Shown here: positions 34,411-41,958 of the stretch, in pieces
Numbering within the stretch: position 1 is the stretch's first letter
How the letters are laid out: every line of letters starts with the position of its first letter
DNA from: Micromonospora trifolii
GTDB lineage: Bacteria > Actinomycetota > Actinomycetes > Mycobacteriales > Micromonosporaceae
Length of the DNA: 64,000 bases
Assembly: GCF_022229005.1 (NCBI RefSeq)
Contig: NZ_JAKKFD010000066.1
Location: forward strand, 1 to 64,000
Direction: 5' to 3'
Made by a program: the position numbers and the translations under genes
The notes under the pieces: model-generated
Database searches by the model: none
Seen by the model: only the letters and a program-made list of their open reading frames with translations
Told to the model about the DNA's origin: nothing

Positions 34411-35289
34411 ATGAAGCATGTTCGGATCACTTCCCGGCTGGTCGCCCTCGTGGTGGTCGTGCTGGTCGGCGCGGGAGCGTGCGCGTTCGATCCGCAGTCC
34501 GGTGGGAGTGGTGGCGGGGGAGCCGCCCCAGCCGGTGCGGCGGAACAGGCAACGGGGGCGGGCGACACGCCCGGGCCCGACCAGCACGGCCGGCCCACGC
34601 CGGCCGCGCCCACCCCGAAACCCTCCCGGAAACCCACGCCGAAGCCGACCCGCCCGGCACCCACCACGACCCCCGGGACCGGTACGCCGACCGTCGCCGG
34701 CTGCCCCCAGGGGCAGCACCAGCGCGCCGTGGAGACCCACCTGGCCCGGTTGGGCGGGTTCGGGGCTGTGACAGTGGACGGCCGGCAGTCCGCCGCCGAC
34801 TGCGCGGCGATCAAGAAGTTCCAGAAGAGGTACGGCATTCGCCCCGTCGAGGGTCGCGCCGGACCAACCACCCTCGACGTGGCCCAGCGCCTCGCCACCA
34901 CCGACACGACCCGCTGCAAGGCCGGCACCGGCACCACGTTCTGCGTCGACCTGACCCGGCAGACCGTCTGGGCTCTCCGCAGCGGCAAGGTGATCATGGC
35001 GCCGACGGTGACCCGCACCGGCATGTCCGGCTACCGCACCCCGGCCGGCACGTACACCGTCAACTACCGCAATCCCAAGGAGTGGTCCGACCCGTACGAG
35101 GTGTGGCTGCCGTACTGGCAGCACTTCACCCAGGGGATGGGCTTCCACGAGACCACCACCTACCTGCACGAGAAGTCGATCGGCTCGCACGGGTGCGTCA
35201 ACCTGCTGCACGCCGACGCCGTCCGGATGTGGGAACTCGGCAAGGTCGGCACCCGGGTGGTGCTGATCGGCCGGCGCCCCGGCACCTGA
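34411..35289 (+). CDS. L,D-transpeptidase lipoprotein with peptidoglycan-binding domain
   Basis: The 292-residue protein has a lipoprotein signal (VGAGAC, lipidated Cys24), a Pro/Thr/Lys-rich wall-spanning linker (about 50-95), a PG_binding_1-like domain (about 100-160) and a YkuD catalytic domain. The catalytic motif is HEKSIGSHGCVNL with His253 and Cys262. It should form or edit 3-3 crosslinks in peptidoglycan at the outer face of the membrane. GGGGAGG precedes the ATG at 34411. Confidence 0.9.
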   Translation: MKHVRITSRLVALVVVVLVGAGACAFDPQSGGSGGGGAAPAGAAEQATGAGDTPGPDQHGRPTPAAPTPKPSRKPTPKPTRPAPTTTPGTGTPTVAGCPQGQHQRAVETHLARLGGFGAVTVDGRQSAADCAAIKKFQKRYGIRPVEGRAGPTTLDVAQRLATTDTTRCKAGTGTTFCVDLTRQTVWALRSGKVIMAPTVTRTGMSGYRTPAGTYTVNYRNPKEWSDPYEVWLPYWQHFTQGMGFHETTTYLHEKSIGSHGCVNLLHADAVRMWELGKVGTRVVLIGRRPGT

Positions 35290-35386
35290 GCGACACGGAG
35301 CGAATCACGGCGGTAACCCCCTGTCCGACCGGACTTCCGAGTGTCACCCTTGGAGTCCAGGGCCGGACCGGGCGGGGAGGCTGGGC

Positions 35387-35623
35387 ATGACGGTCGACCG
35401 TGACGTGATCGCGGAGCACGAGCAAGCACCATCCGACGAGGTGTCCCGAGCGACGGTGATCGCGTACTCAGTCGCGGCGACGCTCCTCCTCGGGTGGTTC
35501 CTCTTCGGCTGGCTGGTGCTCCAGCAGGGCTTCGTCGACTCGGTCGGGGAATCCGCCGGCGCCGGCTTCGCGCTGCTGCTGATCATCTCGGTGGTCGGCA
35601 CCGTACGTCGCAGCCGCCGCTGA
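35387..35623 (+). CDS. Small two-helix membrane protein
   Basis: The 78-residue protein has an acidic N-terminus, two membrane helices (about 23-46 and 57-72) and an Arg-rich C-terminus (VRRSRR). GGGGAGG lies upstream of the ATG at 35387. It is likely real because of its site, hydrophobic pattern and the hairpin at its stop, but no family was recognised. Confidence 0.6.
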   Translation: MTVDRDVIAEHEQAPSDEVSRATVIAYSVAATLLLGWFLFGWLVLQQGFVDSVGESAGAGFALLLIISVVGTVRRSRR

Positions 35624-35657
35624 CCGACAGCGCCCGCGCGGTGGCGCCGTCGGTCAG
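35620..35657. terminator. Hairpin across the stops of two convergent genes
   Basis: Arms 35620-35628 and 35649-35657 (9 bp) plus an inner GCGCC/GGCGC stem span the stop codons of both the small membrane protein and the helicase-associated gene. Confidence 0.6.
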
Positions 35658-38137
35658 TCGGCCACCACCGCTGCGGTGATCCGGTGCAGCGCGAACGTGT
35701 GCAGCATCTCGGTCCGTTCGTCCTCCGCCCGCAGGTAGCCGGCACCGATCGAAACCGGCTTGAGCAGGCGTGACGCCGTCGCCCCGTGCGCGTCGACGTA
35801 ACCCACCCAGACCAGCGCCTTGTCCCGCACCGCCTGTTGGAGCACCGCCAGGGCCTCGCTGTGGGTGTGCGCCGGCACGGGGCCACCGCCCAGCCCGGGC
35901 GCCCCGCCGCGCACCACCGCCGGCGCCCGCCGGGCGGCCCGCGCCGCCGCGTCACCTCGTCGGATGTGCTCCACCACGCCGAGCAGCCGGGGCATGGGCA
36001 GCTTCGGGGCGGCCAGCGGGTCGACCGTCCGGGTGGTCACCGACACCCGGGGCGGGGCCCGCCGGATTCGCGGCCGGGCCAGCATCGTGCTGCCGGTGCC
36101 GTCCTCCTGCACCGGGGCGTACCCCGCGTCGCGCAGCGCGCCCAGCAGCCGACCGACCTGGTACTGCGTGCACAGCACCGTCGGCGCGAGCCGGCGCAGC
36201 GCCAACGACTCCAGCCGCCGGTCGGCCAGCACCTCGCTGATCAGCGTCTCGTCGTCGCTGCGCAGGTACGCCCCGGCCAGGCCGACCCGCAACCCGCCGT
36301 GCTTACGGGCCACGTCGTCGATCAGGTAGGTGAGCCCCTGCGGCACCGGGGTACGCGACCGGCGCCGGAAGACATCGTGCAGGTCGTCGGCCGTGTAGCC
36401 GGAATCCAGGGCACGCCGCACGCTCGCCGTGGTGACCCGGTGCACGCTGGCCCCGCCAGCCGACTCGAGCTCGGTCATCGCCTCCAGCTCGACGGCGAGC
36501 GCCGGCTCGGGTGGGCCGGGCACCACAACGGTCAGGTCGGCCTGCACCAGGAAGTGATCGACCGGCGCGGGCAGCAGGGCGTCCAGCGCCCGCGCGGCAC
36601 CGGACGGGTCGCCGCTCTCGACGTCCGCGTGCACGCCAAGCGGGTCGTCACCCCGCTCGTCGGTCGACGTCAGGTCCCCCAGCAGCAGCCGACCGTACGA
36701 GGTGAGCGCCCCCAGCCCCGTCACGCCCAGCTGTGCGGCCTCGGCCAGCACCTCCCGGTGGGCGGCGTCCCGGCCCCGGCTGCGACGCGGGGCCCGCCAG
36801 TCCAGCAGGTCCTGCACCTCATCCGGGGTGGGCGCCGTCGCCGGCTCCAGATCGGCGAGTACGCCGAGCACCGCCCGTCGGGTGGCCGGCACGCTGGCCC
36901 GCTCGGCCTCGGCGGAGAGCGCGGTGATCGGCCGGTCCCGGTCGTCACGGCGGCCTACCAGCCCCACCTGCCGGGTCATGGTCAGCCACGCTCGGGCGAG
37001 CTGCTCCCACCGTTGGGCCAGCGAGGCGGCCCGCCACACCTCGTACCCGCCGGTCGGCAGCACCTGCTGGTCCGCCCCGTACCGGCCGGTGGTCGTGCCG
37101 GGCATCTCCAGCTCACCGAGGAGCCCCGCCGCGTACGCGACCTCCAGCAGCAGCGCGGTGGTCGGTTCGTCCAGCCCGCCGGCACGCGCCAACCGGCGCA
37201 GGTCCCGCACCCCGATGCCACCGGAACGCAGCACCGGCGCGGGCTCGTCGGCGAGTTGCTCCAGCAGCCCTTCGGTGTGCCGGACGACCTCCATGCTCTG
37301 CCCGGCCCCGGCCGAGTCGACAGCCTTCGGCTCGCGCGGCGCCGCGGACACCGGCGGTGGGCTGGTCCGCAGCGCTCCGAGCGGGCCACTGTCGCGGCGC
37401 AGCAGCAGGCCGACCTCGCGGGGCAGCTCCACAGTTCCGCTGGCCGTGGACGAACCGGTCGTCACCGGGACCAACAGCCTGTTGTCGACGAGCCACCGCA
37501 CCGGGGAGCCGGTCGGCGCGCCGCCGTTTGTCGGGTCGGAGAGGACCGGGTCGGCCGCGCCGAGCGGCGGCGCCTGCAACGCCCCCGGCGGCACACTGCC
37601 CACCGGCGGGCCGGCCGCCAACCGGTCCAGGATCGCCCGGGCCGAGGGCGGGGCGGCGAGCACCGTCCGTCGGAGCTTCGCCGGGTCCGCGCAGAGCGCG
37701 GCCGTGCGCGGGTCCAGCTCCGCGGCCGGCCGACCGAGCCCAGCGGGGTACGGGGCGACTTCGTCGACGGCGGGCACCACCTGGAGCGCGTGCTCCGGGC
37801 CGTACAGCAGGAAGAGCGCACGCAGTCGGCCCACGGCGGCCCGGACGGCCGTCGGAGCCGGCGGTTGTGGCCCCGAGGTCGCCATCGCGAGCACTGTGTC
37901 GGTGGCTGTGGTGGCGTCGTCCGGGTTCCGGGTGAGGCGGGCGGCGTCGAGGATCTGGAGGGTGAACTGGTCCAGACCGTCCAGCGCGCGGGCCACGGAG
38001 ACCCGGGACTGGGCCCGGATGGCCAGGGCGGAGACGTCGGCTGGCACGGGCACGACGAGGTCGGGCCGCAGCTGGAGGAGCGCGGCCAGTGACTCGTCGG
38101 GCAGCGACCGCAGGTGGTCGGCGAGTGAGGTGGTCAT
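35654..38137 (-). CDS. Helicase-associated domain protein (XPB partner)
   Basis: This 827-residue protein has no Walker A. It carries repeated winged-helix-like segments and a C-terminal part (FRRRSRTPVPQGLTYLIDDVARKHGGLRVGLAGAYLRSDDETLISEVLADRRLESLALRRLAPTVL) typical of the actinobacterial helicase-associated/XPB-Ssl2 N-terminal-like family, plus a WYL-like end (ALVWVGYVDAHGATASRLLKPVSI). It lies near the XPB helicase on the same strand, so it probably works with it; this is inference. The ATG at 38137 has GGAAAG 3 nt upstream, and TAGCGT 9 nt upstream may be the -10, giving almost no leader. Confidence 0.8.
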   Translation of the reverse strand: MTTSLADHLRSLPDESLAALLQLRPDLVVPVPADVSALAIRAQSRVSVARALDGLDQFTLQILDAARLTRNPDDATTATDTVLAMATSGPQPPAPTAVRAAVGRLRALFLLYGPEHALQVVPAVDEVAPYPAGLGRPAAELDPRTAALCADPAKLRRTVLAAPPSARAILDRLAAGPPVGSVPPGALQAPPLGAADPVLSDPTNGGAPTGSPVRWLVDNRLLVPVTTGSSTASGTVELPREVGLLLRRDSGPLGALRTSPPPVSAAPREPKAVDSAGAGQSMEVVRHTEGLLEQLADEPAPVLRSGGIGVRDLRRLARAGGLDEPTTALLLEVAYAAGLLGELEMPGTTTGRYGADQQVLPTGGYEVWRAASLAQRWEQLARAWLTMTRQVGLVGRRDDRDRPITALSAEAERASVPATRRAVLGVLADLEPATAPTPDEVQDLLDWRAPRRSRGRDAAHREVLAEAAQLGVTGLGALTSYGRLLLGDLTSTDERGDDPLGVHADVESGDPSGAARALDALLPAPVDHFLVQADLTVVVPGPPEPALAVELEAMTELESAGGASVHRVTTASVRRALDSGYTADDLHDVFRRRSRTPVPQGLTYLIDDVARKHGGLRVGLAGAYLRSDDETLISEVLADRRLESLALRRLAPTVLCTQYQVGRLLGALRDAGYAPVQEDGTGSTMLARPRIRRAPPRVSVTTRTVDPLAAPKLPMPRLLGVVEHIRRGDAAARAARRAPAVVRGGAPGLGGGPVPAHTHSEALAVLQQAVRDKALVWVGYVDAHGATASRLLKPVSIGAGYLRAEDERTEMLHTFALHRITAAVVAD

Positions 38138-38207
38138 CGTCTTTCCACGCTAGCCCGGCACCGGGCTTCCGCGCCCCTCGGACGTCCGGCCGACTGGGCA
38201 TAGCCGG

Positions 38208-38213
38208 TACGTT
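38208..38213 (+). promoter_or_regulatory. -10 hexamer of a probable leaderless promoter (HAD gene)
   Basis: TACGTT fits TANNNT and ends 7 nt before the ATG at 38221. Confidence 0.5.
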
Positions 38214-38220
38214 TCTCGAC

Positions 38221-38844
38221 ATGCCCGCACTGACCGTCGGATTCGACCTCGACATGACCCTGGTGGATTCCCGCCCCGGCATCGCCGCGGCGTACCGGGC
38301 TCTGACCGCGAGAACCGGTGTGCCGGTCGACGCCGAACTGGCGGTGTCCCGGCTCGGGCCGCCGCTGCGTACCGAGATCGCGCACTGGTTCCCGCCGGAG
38401 CAGGTCGAGTCGGCAGTGCGGGTGTATCGCGAGCTGTACCCGGCGTACGCGATCACCCCGACGCTCCTGCTGCCCGGGGCACGGGAGGCCATCGACGCCA
38501 TCCGGGCGCGGGGTGGTCGGGTGCTGGTCGTCACGTCCAAGATCGGCCGGCTGGCCCGGTTGCACCTGGACCACCTCGGTCTCGCCGTCGACGAGTTGGC
38601 CGGCGACCTGTTCGCCGAGCAGAAGGCGACAGCTCTGCGGGAGCACGGCGCGACCCACTACGTCGGTGACCATGTCGCGGACATGGTGGCGGCGGCAGCG
38701 GCCGGAGTGCCTGGCATCGGTGTGGCGACCGGCCCGTGCTCCTCGGATGAGCTGCGTGCGGCCGGGGCGGAAGTGGTGCTGGAAGAGCTCACCGAATTCC
38801 CAGCGGCGCTCGACCGGATGATCCAGCTAGCCTTGGAGCAGTAG
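38221..38844 (+). CDS. HAD-superfamily hydrolase, phosphoglycolate-phosphatase-like
   Basis: This 207-residue protein has motif I GFDLDMTLVDSRPG, motif II VTSKIGRLARLHLDHLGL, a Lys in FAEQKATAL and motif IV YVGDHVADMVAAAAAGVPGIGV. It belongs to the Gph/PhnX-like HAD branch; the substrate is unknown. The start at 38221 fits a leaderless promoter. It is followed 27 bp later by the cold-shock gene in the same direction. Confidence 0.87.
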   Translation: MPALTVGFDLDMTLVDSRPGIAAAYRALTARTGVPVDAELAVSRLGPPLRTEIAHWFPPEQVESAVRVYRELYPAYAITPTLLLPGAREAIDAIRARGGRVLVVTSKIGRLARLHLDHLGLAVDELAGDLFAEQKATALREHGATHYVGDHVADMVAAAAAGVPGIGVATGPCSSDELRAAGAEVVLEELTEFPAALDRMIQLALEQ

Positions 38845-38871
38845 CGGCTCAAGTGAAGCAGGGGTTTTCAG

Positions 38872-39258
38872 GTGCCTACGGGTCGAGTGAAGTGGTACGA
38901 CACGGCCAAGGGATACGGCTTCGTCACGAGTGACGAGGGCGGCGACGTGTTCCTGCCCAAGGGGGCGCTGCCGGCGGGCGTCACCGACCTCAAGGGTGGC
39001 CAGCGGGTCGACTTCAGCGTGGTGGACAGCCGCCGGGGCGCGCAGGCCATGGGGGTCAAGCTGCTGGACGCGCCGCCGTCGATGTCGGAGCTGCGCCGTC
39101 GGCCGGCCGAGGAGCTGCACGGCCTGGTCGAAGACATGATCAAGGTGCTGGAGGCGAAGGTCCAGCCGGACCTGCGCCGGGGTCGGTACCCGGACAAGAA
39201 GTCCGCGCAGAAGATCGCTCAGCTGGTCCACGCGGTGGCCCGCGAGCTGGAGGTCTGA
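38872..39258 (+). CDS. Cold-shock domain protein with helical C-terminal extension
   Basis: Residues 1-65 form a cold-shock OB-fold: GRVKWYDTAKGYGFVTSDEGGDVFLPKGAL. RNP1 is KGYGFV (13-18), and RNP2 is DVFLP rather than the usual DVFVH. A 60-residue charged helical extension follows (MSELRRRPAEELHGLVEDMIKVLEAKV...), so the protein is about twice the length of CspA (67 residues). It likely binds RNA or single-stranded DNA. The GTG at 38872 has AGGGG at 7 nt. Its last 40 bases overlap the end of convergent mqnD. Confidence 0.88.
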   Translation: MPTGRVKWYDTAKGYGFVTSDEGGDVFLPKGALPAGVTDLKGGQRVDFSVVDSRRGAQAMGVKLLDAPPSMSELRRRPAEELHGLVEDMIKVLEAKVQPDLRRGRYPDKKSAQKIAQLVHAVARELEV

Positions 39259-40067
39259 GGCACCAGGCCGGCGGTGGCGGCCCGGTCGAGCAGTGCCGCC
39301 ACCGCGGCGAAACCGGCTTCGCCCAGGTCCGCTGTGAACTCGTTCACGTAGAGGCCGATGTGCCGGTCGACAACGTCGAGCTCCATCTCCTGGGCGTGCG
39401 CCAGCACGTACTCCCGGCTGGCCGCCGGGTCCGCCCAGGCCTGCCGGACCGACTCGCGGACCCAACCGGCCGCGGCCTCGGGGTCGACCGCCCCACGGCG
39501 GGCCAGGATGGCGCCGAGTGGGATGGGCAGGCCGGTGTCGGCCTCCCACCATTCGCCGAGGTCGACAAGGGCGCTCAGGCCGTGCCGGTGGTAGGTGAAG
39601 CGGGCCTCGTGGATGACCAGCCCGGCGTCGTAGCGCCCAGCCGCCACGCCCGGCATGATCTCGTGGAACGGAACCACCTCGATCCGGGCCGGCGGTCGCC
39701 CCGCCGACCAGAGCCGGAACAGCAGGTACGCGGTGGTCCGGTCGCCCGGCACCGCCACCGTTGCACCGGTCAGGTCGGTGCGGTCCGGCCCACCGTCACG
39801 GTCACCCCGGGTGAGCACCAGCGGACCGCAACCGCGACCGAGGGCACCGCCGCAGGGCAGCAGGTGGTAGTCGTCGAGCAGCCAGGGCAGCGCCGCGAAG
39901 CTCACCTTCACCAGGTCGAACGCGCCCCGCTCGGCCGCCGTGTTGGTGACGTCCACGTCGGCGTACGTCACCTCGACCGGCGGCGCGCCGGGCACCCGCC
40001 CGTGCACCAGCGCGTGGAAGACGAACGTGTCGTTGGGGCAGGGCGAGATCGCCAGGGAGAGCGCCAC
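39219..40067 (-). CDS. mqnD: 1,4-dihydroxy-6-naphthoate synthase
   Basis: This 282-residue periplasmic-binding-protein-fold enzyme begins ALSLAISPCPNDTFVFHALVHGRV, the MqnD signature, and keeps YADVDVTNTAAERGAFDLVKVSFAALPWL and LPLGAILARR-like LPIPLGAILARRG. It cleaves cyclic de-hypoxanthine futalosine to 1,4-dihydroxy-6-naphthoate in the futalosine route to menaquinone. The GTG at 40067 has no Shine-Dalgarno but TACCGT lies 6 nt upstream, suggesting a leaderless mRNA. Its partner mqnB is at 41308-41958. Confidence 0.93.
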   Translation of the reverse strand: MALSLAISPCPNDTFVFHALVHGRVPGAPPVEVTYADVDVTNTAAERGAFDLVKVSFAALPWLLDDYHLLPCGGALGRGCGPLVLTRGDRDGGPDRTDLTGATVAVPGDRTTAYLLFRLWSAGRPPARIEVVPFHEIMPGVAAGRYDAGLVIHEARFTYHRHGLSALVDLGEWWEADTGLPIPLGAILARRGAVDPEAAAGWVRESVRQAWADPAASREYVLAHAQEMELDVVDRHIGLYVNEFTADLGEAGFAAVAALLDRAATAGLVPQTSSSRATAWTS

Positions 40068-40073
40068 ACCCTC

Positions 40074-40079
40074 ACGGTA
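40074..40079 (-). promoter_or_regulatory. -10 hexamer of a probable leaderless promoter (mqnD)
   Basis: TACCGT on the minus strand fits TANNNT and ends 6 nt before the GTG at 40067. Confidence 0.45.
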
Positions 40080-40178
40080 GCCCCGCCCCCCGCCCGGGGT
40101 CCGTGCCCACCCCACGACTGTGATCCGCGACCGGGCCGGAGCGATCGGCCCAGCAGGGTCGAGCACCCGGCCCAGTCC

Positions 40179-40287
40179 CCCTTTGGAGCTGATGTCGTAA
40201 ACGAATCGCCCAGAGTCGGTGACCGTGGTGGTCCGGAGCTGGAGCCCGAGTGGGCGGTGATGTCGCAGACGATTCAGCTCCAAAGGG
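40179..40287. repeat. 109-bp element with 14-bp inverted repeats
   Basis: CCCTTTGGAGCTGA at 40179-40192 is perfectly complementary to 40274-40287, enclosing 81 bp. It lies in the 327-bp gap between divergent mqnD and the XRE-GNAT gene. Its size and design resemble the element at 25957-26082, though the arm sequences differ. Confidence 0.55.
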
Positions 40288-40322
40288 AACCGCGGAAGTA
40301 GGTCATCCACCGGTCGGACAGG

Positions 40323-40343
40323 TTGTCCACAGCGTTATCCACA
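40323..40343. promoter_or_regulatory. Two DnaA boxes in tandem
   Basis: TTGTCCACA (40323-40331) and TTATCCACA (40335-40343) are exact high-GC and E. coli consensus DnaA boxes, same orientation, 12 bp start to start. They precede the XRE-GNAT gene. No further boxes or AT-rich unwinding region are seen, so this is not an origin. Confidence 0.6.
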
Positions 40344-40394
40344 GGTTGGCGCGGGGGTGTTGATAGCTCGCTGACCAGCCGGGAACATCGGCCT

Positions 40395-41264
40395 GTGACC
40401 GAGGCGAGTGACCACACCGACGAGGCCGGCGGAGCCGATCTCGGCCGGGCGCTCCGCGCGCTGCGTCGGCGGGCCGATCTGAGTCAGCGGCAGTTGGCCG
40501 AGAAATCCGGGGTGCCGCAGCCGACGCTGGCCCGGATCGAGTCGGGGCGGGCGGTCGATCCAAAATTCCGGACAGTGGAACGCCTCGTCCAGGCCGCCGG
40601 CGGAAAGGTGGCTGTCGGCGTCCCACCATCCATCTCCGCCGTCATCGAACCCACGCCGGTCCCGCACGACGACATGCGGGACGACGCGGGCCGCCGGTAC
40701 CCGGCTCACCTGGACGTCTGGCCGGTCCATGAGCCTCGGGACTGGCCCGGCGCCTGGTGGGCGGAGTGGTACAGGTTGCCGCCCAACCGGTATCCACTCC
40801 CGCTGCCACCGGCCGCGTACGAGCTGAACCGGCGCTATCGCGACAATCGGCGGTGGGCGGCCGAGGTCCGGCGGACTGCGCAGGTGCGCCGGGTGGTCAG
40901 CGGCGACCTGCCGGCGACCTCCTGGCGGTACGTCGCCGAACTTCCCGACGGAACGCTTCTGGGCGAACTGCGGGCCCATGAGCGGAGCCCGTTCCTGGAG
41001 TACGGGGAGTGGCATCCGGACGTGCCGGAGCGGGAGATGGTGCTCGACGGCGTGCTTGTCGATGCCCGGTACCGGCGGTTGGGGCTCGGGCGTCGGCTGG
41101 TGACCGCACTGGTGACCGGGATGCGCGAGGCGGGCATCGACGACGCGGCAGCTATCGCCGAGGGGTTCGGCGCCGACCTGCTGCTGGCGTGCGGCTTCGC
41201 GATCGAGGCCCGCCGCCCGATCGCGCTCCGCCTGGGCCACCCCGGCAAACGCTGCTTCTCCTGA
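40395..41264 (+). CDS. XRE HTH - GNAT acetyltransferase fusion
   Basis: This 289-residue protein joins an XRE/Cro HTH (residues about 15-70: LGRALRALRRRADLSQRQLAEKSGVPQPTLARIESGRAVDP) to a GNAT domain (about 150-285) with VDARYRRLGLGRRLVTALV, the acetyl-CoA loop Q/RxxGxG/A. In between is a Trp/Pro-rich linker. It may acetylate a small molecule or protein while binding DNA. The GTG at 40395 opens just before the HTH. Twin DnaA boxes lie 50-70 bp upstream. Confidence 0.85.
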   Translation: MTEASDHTDEAGGADLGRALRALRRRADLSQRQLAEKSGVPQPTLARIESGRAVDPKFRTVERLVQAAGGKVAVGVPPSISAVIEPTPVPHDDMRDDAGRRYPAHLDVWPVHEPRDWPGAWWAEWYRLPPNRYPLPLPPAAYELNRRYRDNRRWAAEVRRTAQVRRVVSGDLPATSWRYVAELPDGTLLGELRAHERSPFLEYGEWHPDVPEREMVLDGVLVDARYRRLGLGRRLVTALVTGMREAGIDDAAAIAEGFGADLLLACGFAIEARRPIALRLGHPGKRCFS

Positions 41265-41278
41265 GCGTCAGCCATGCA

Positions 41279-41326
41279 GCGCAGCGCCGGGTCAGCGCAG
41301 CGCCGGGTCAGCGCAGCGCCGGGGCT
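41279..41326. repeat. 16-bp tandem repeat, about three copies
   Basis: GCGCAGCGCCGGGTCA is repeated twice exactly and a third time with a changed end, covering the stop codon and the last codons of convergent mqnB. Confidence 0.7.
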
Positions 41327-41958
41327 GCCGCGGTCAGGGCGGCCAGGGCTTCGCGCAGCCGCCAGGCGTCCCGGTCGCGGGGGCCGATCGGGTTGGAGAT
41401 GGTGCGCAGTTCGGCGAAGGGCACCCCGGCCTGCGCCGCGGCGACCGCAACGCCGTACCCCTCCATGGCCTCGGCGACAGCTTCCGGATGCCTCCGGCGC
41501 AGCTCGTCGGTGCTGGCCGTGGTGCCGGTGACGGTGCTGACAGTGAGCACCGGGCCGGCCGTGGCCGCCGGGAGGGCGGCCCGCAGTGCCGCCAGCAGGC
41601 CCGGGTCCGCCGGCACCCTGCTGCCGGCACCGAGCAGCGCGGGCGGCATGCCCAGCTCGTCGACCGGGATGAAGCCGTCGGGCGACTCCGCGCCCAGGTC
41701 GGCGGCGATGCTGGCGGTGCCGAGCACCGTGTCGCCGACCTCGGCCCGCCCGGTGAAGCCGCCGGCCACACCGGCGCTGACCACCGCACGGTAGGGGCGG
41801 CCGGCGGCCTCGGCCAGCGCCAGCAGCCGGGCGGTGGCGGCACCGGCGACGGCCGGGCCCACACCGATCGGGGTGACTGTCACGCTGCGGTCCACCAGCC
41901 CGGCGCGGACCGCGTCCGCCTCGGCCGGAACCGCCGTCACCACCAGCAGACCGGTCAC
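41308..41958 (-). CDS. mqnB: Futalosine hydrolase
   Basis: This 216-residue nucleosidase of the purine-phosphorylase/MTA-nucleosidase superfamily has VVTAVPAEADAVRAGL, SAGVAGGFTGRAEVGDTVLG and the active-site EAMEGYGVAVAAAQAGVPFAELRTISNPIGPRD. It removes hypoxanthine from futalosine in menaquinone synthesis. The GTG at 41958 overlaps the stop of the upstream MFS gene by 4 nt (GTGA), so the two are coupled. mqnD is about 1.2 kb away. Confidence 0.93.
   Translation of the reverse strand: MTGLLVVTAVPAEADAVRAGLVDRSVTVTPIGVGPAVAGAATARLLALAEAAGRPYRAVVSAGVAGGFTGRAEVGDTVLGTASIAADLGAESPDGFIPVDELGMPPALLGAGSRVPADPGLLAALRAALPAATAGPVLTVSTVTGTTASTDELRRRHPEAVAEAMEGYGVAVAAAQAGVPFAELRTISNPIGPRDRDAWRLREALAALTAAAPALR

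Noticed and set aside
40323..40343. Origin of replication
   Set aside because: Only two DnaA boxes, and no dnaA, dnaN, parAB or AT-rich unwinding region nearby.
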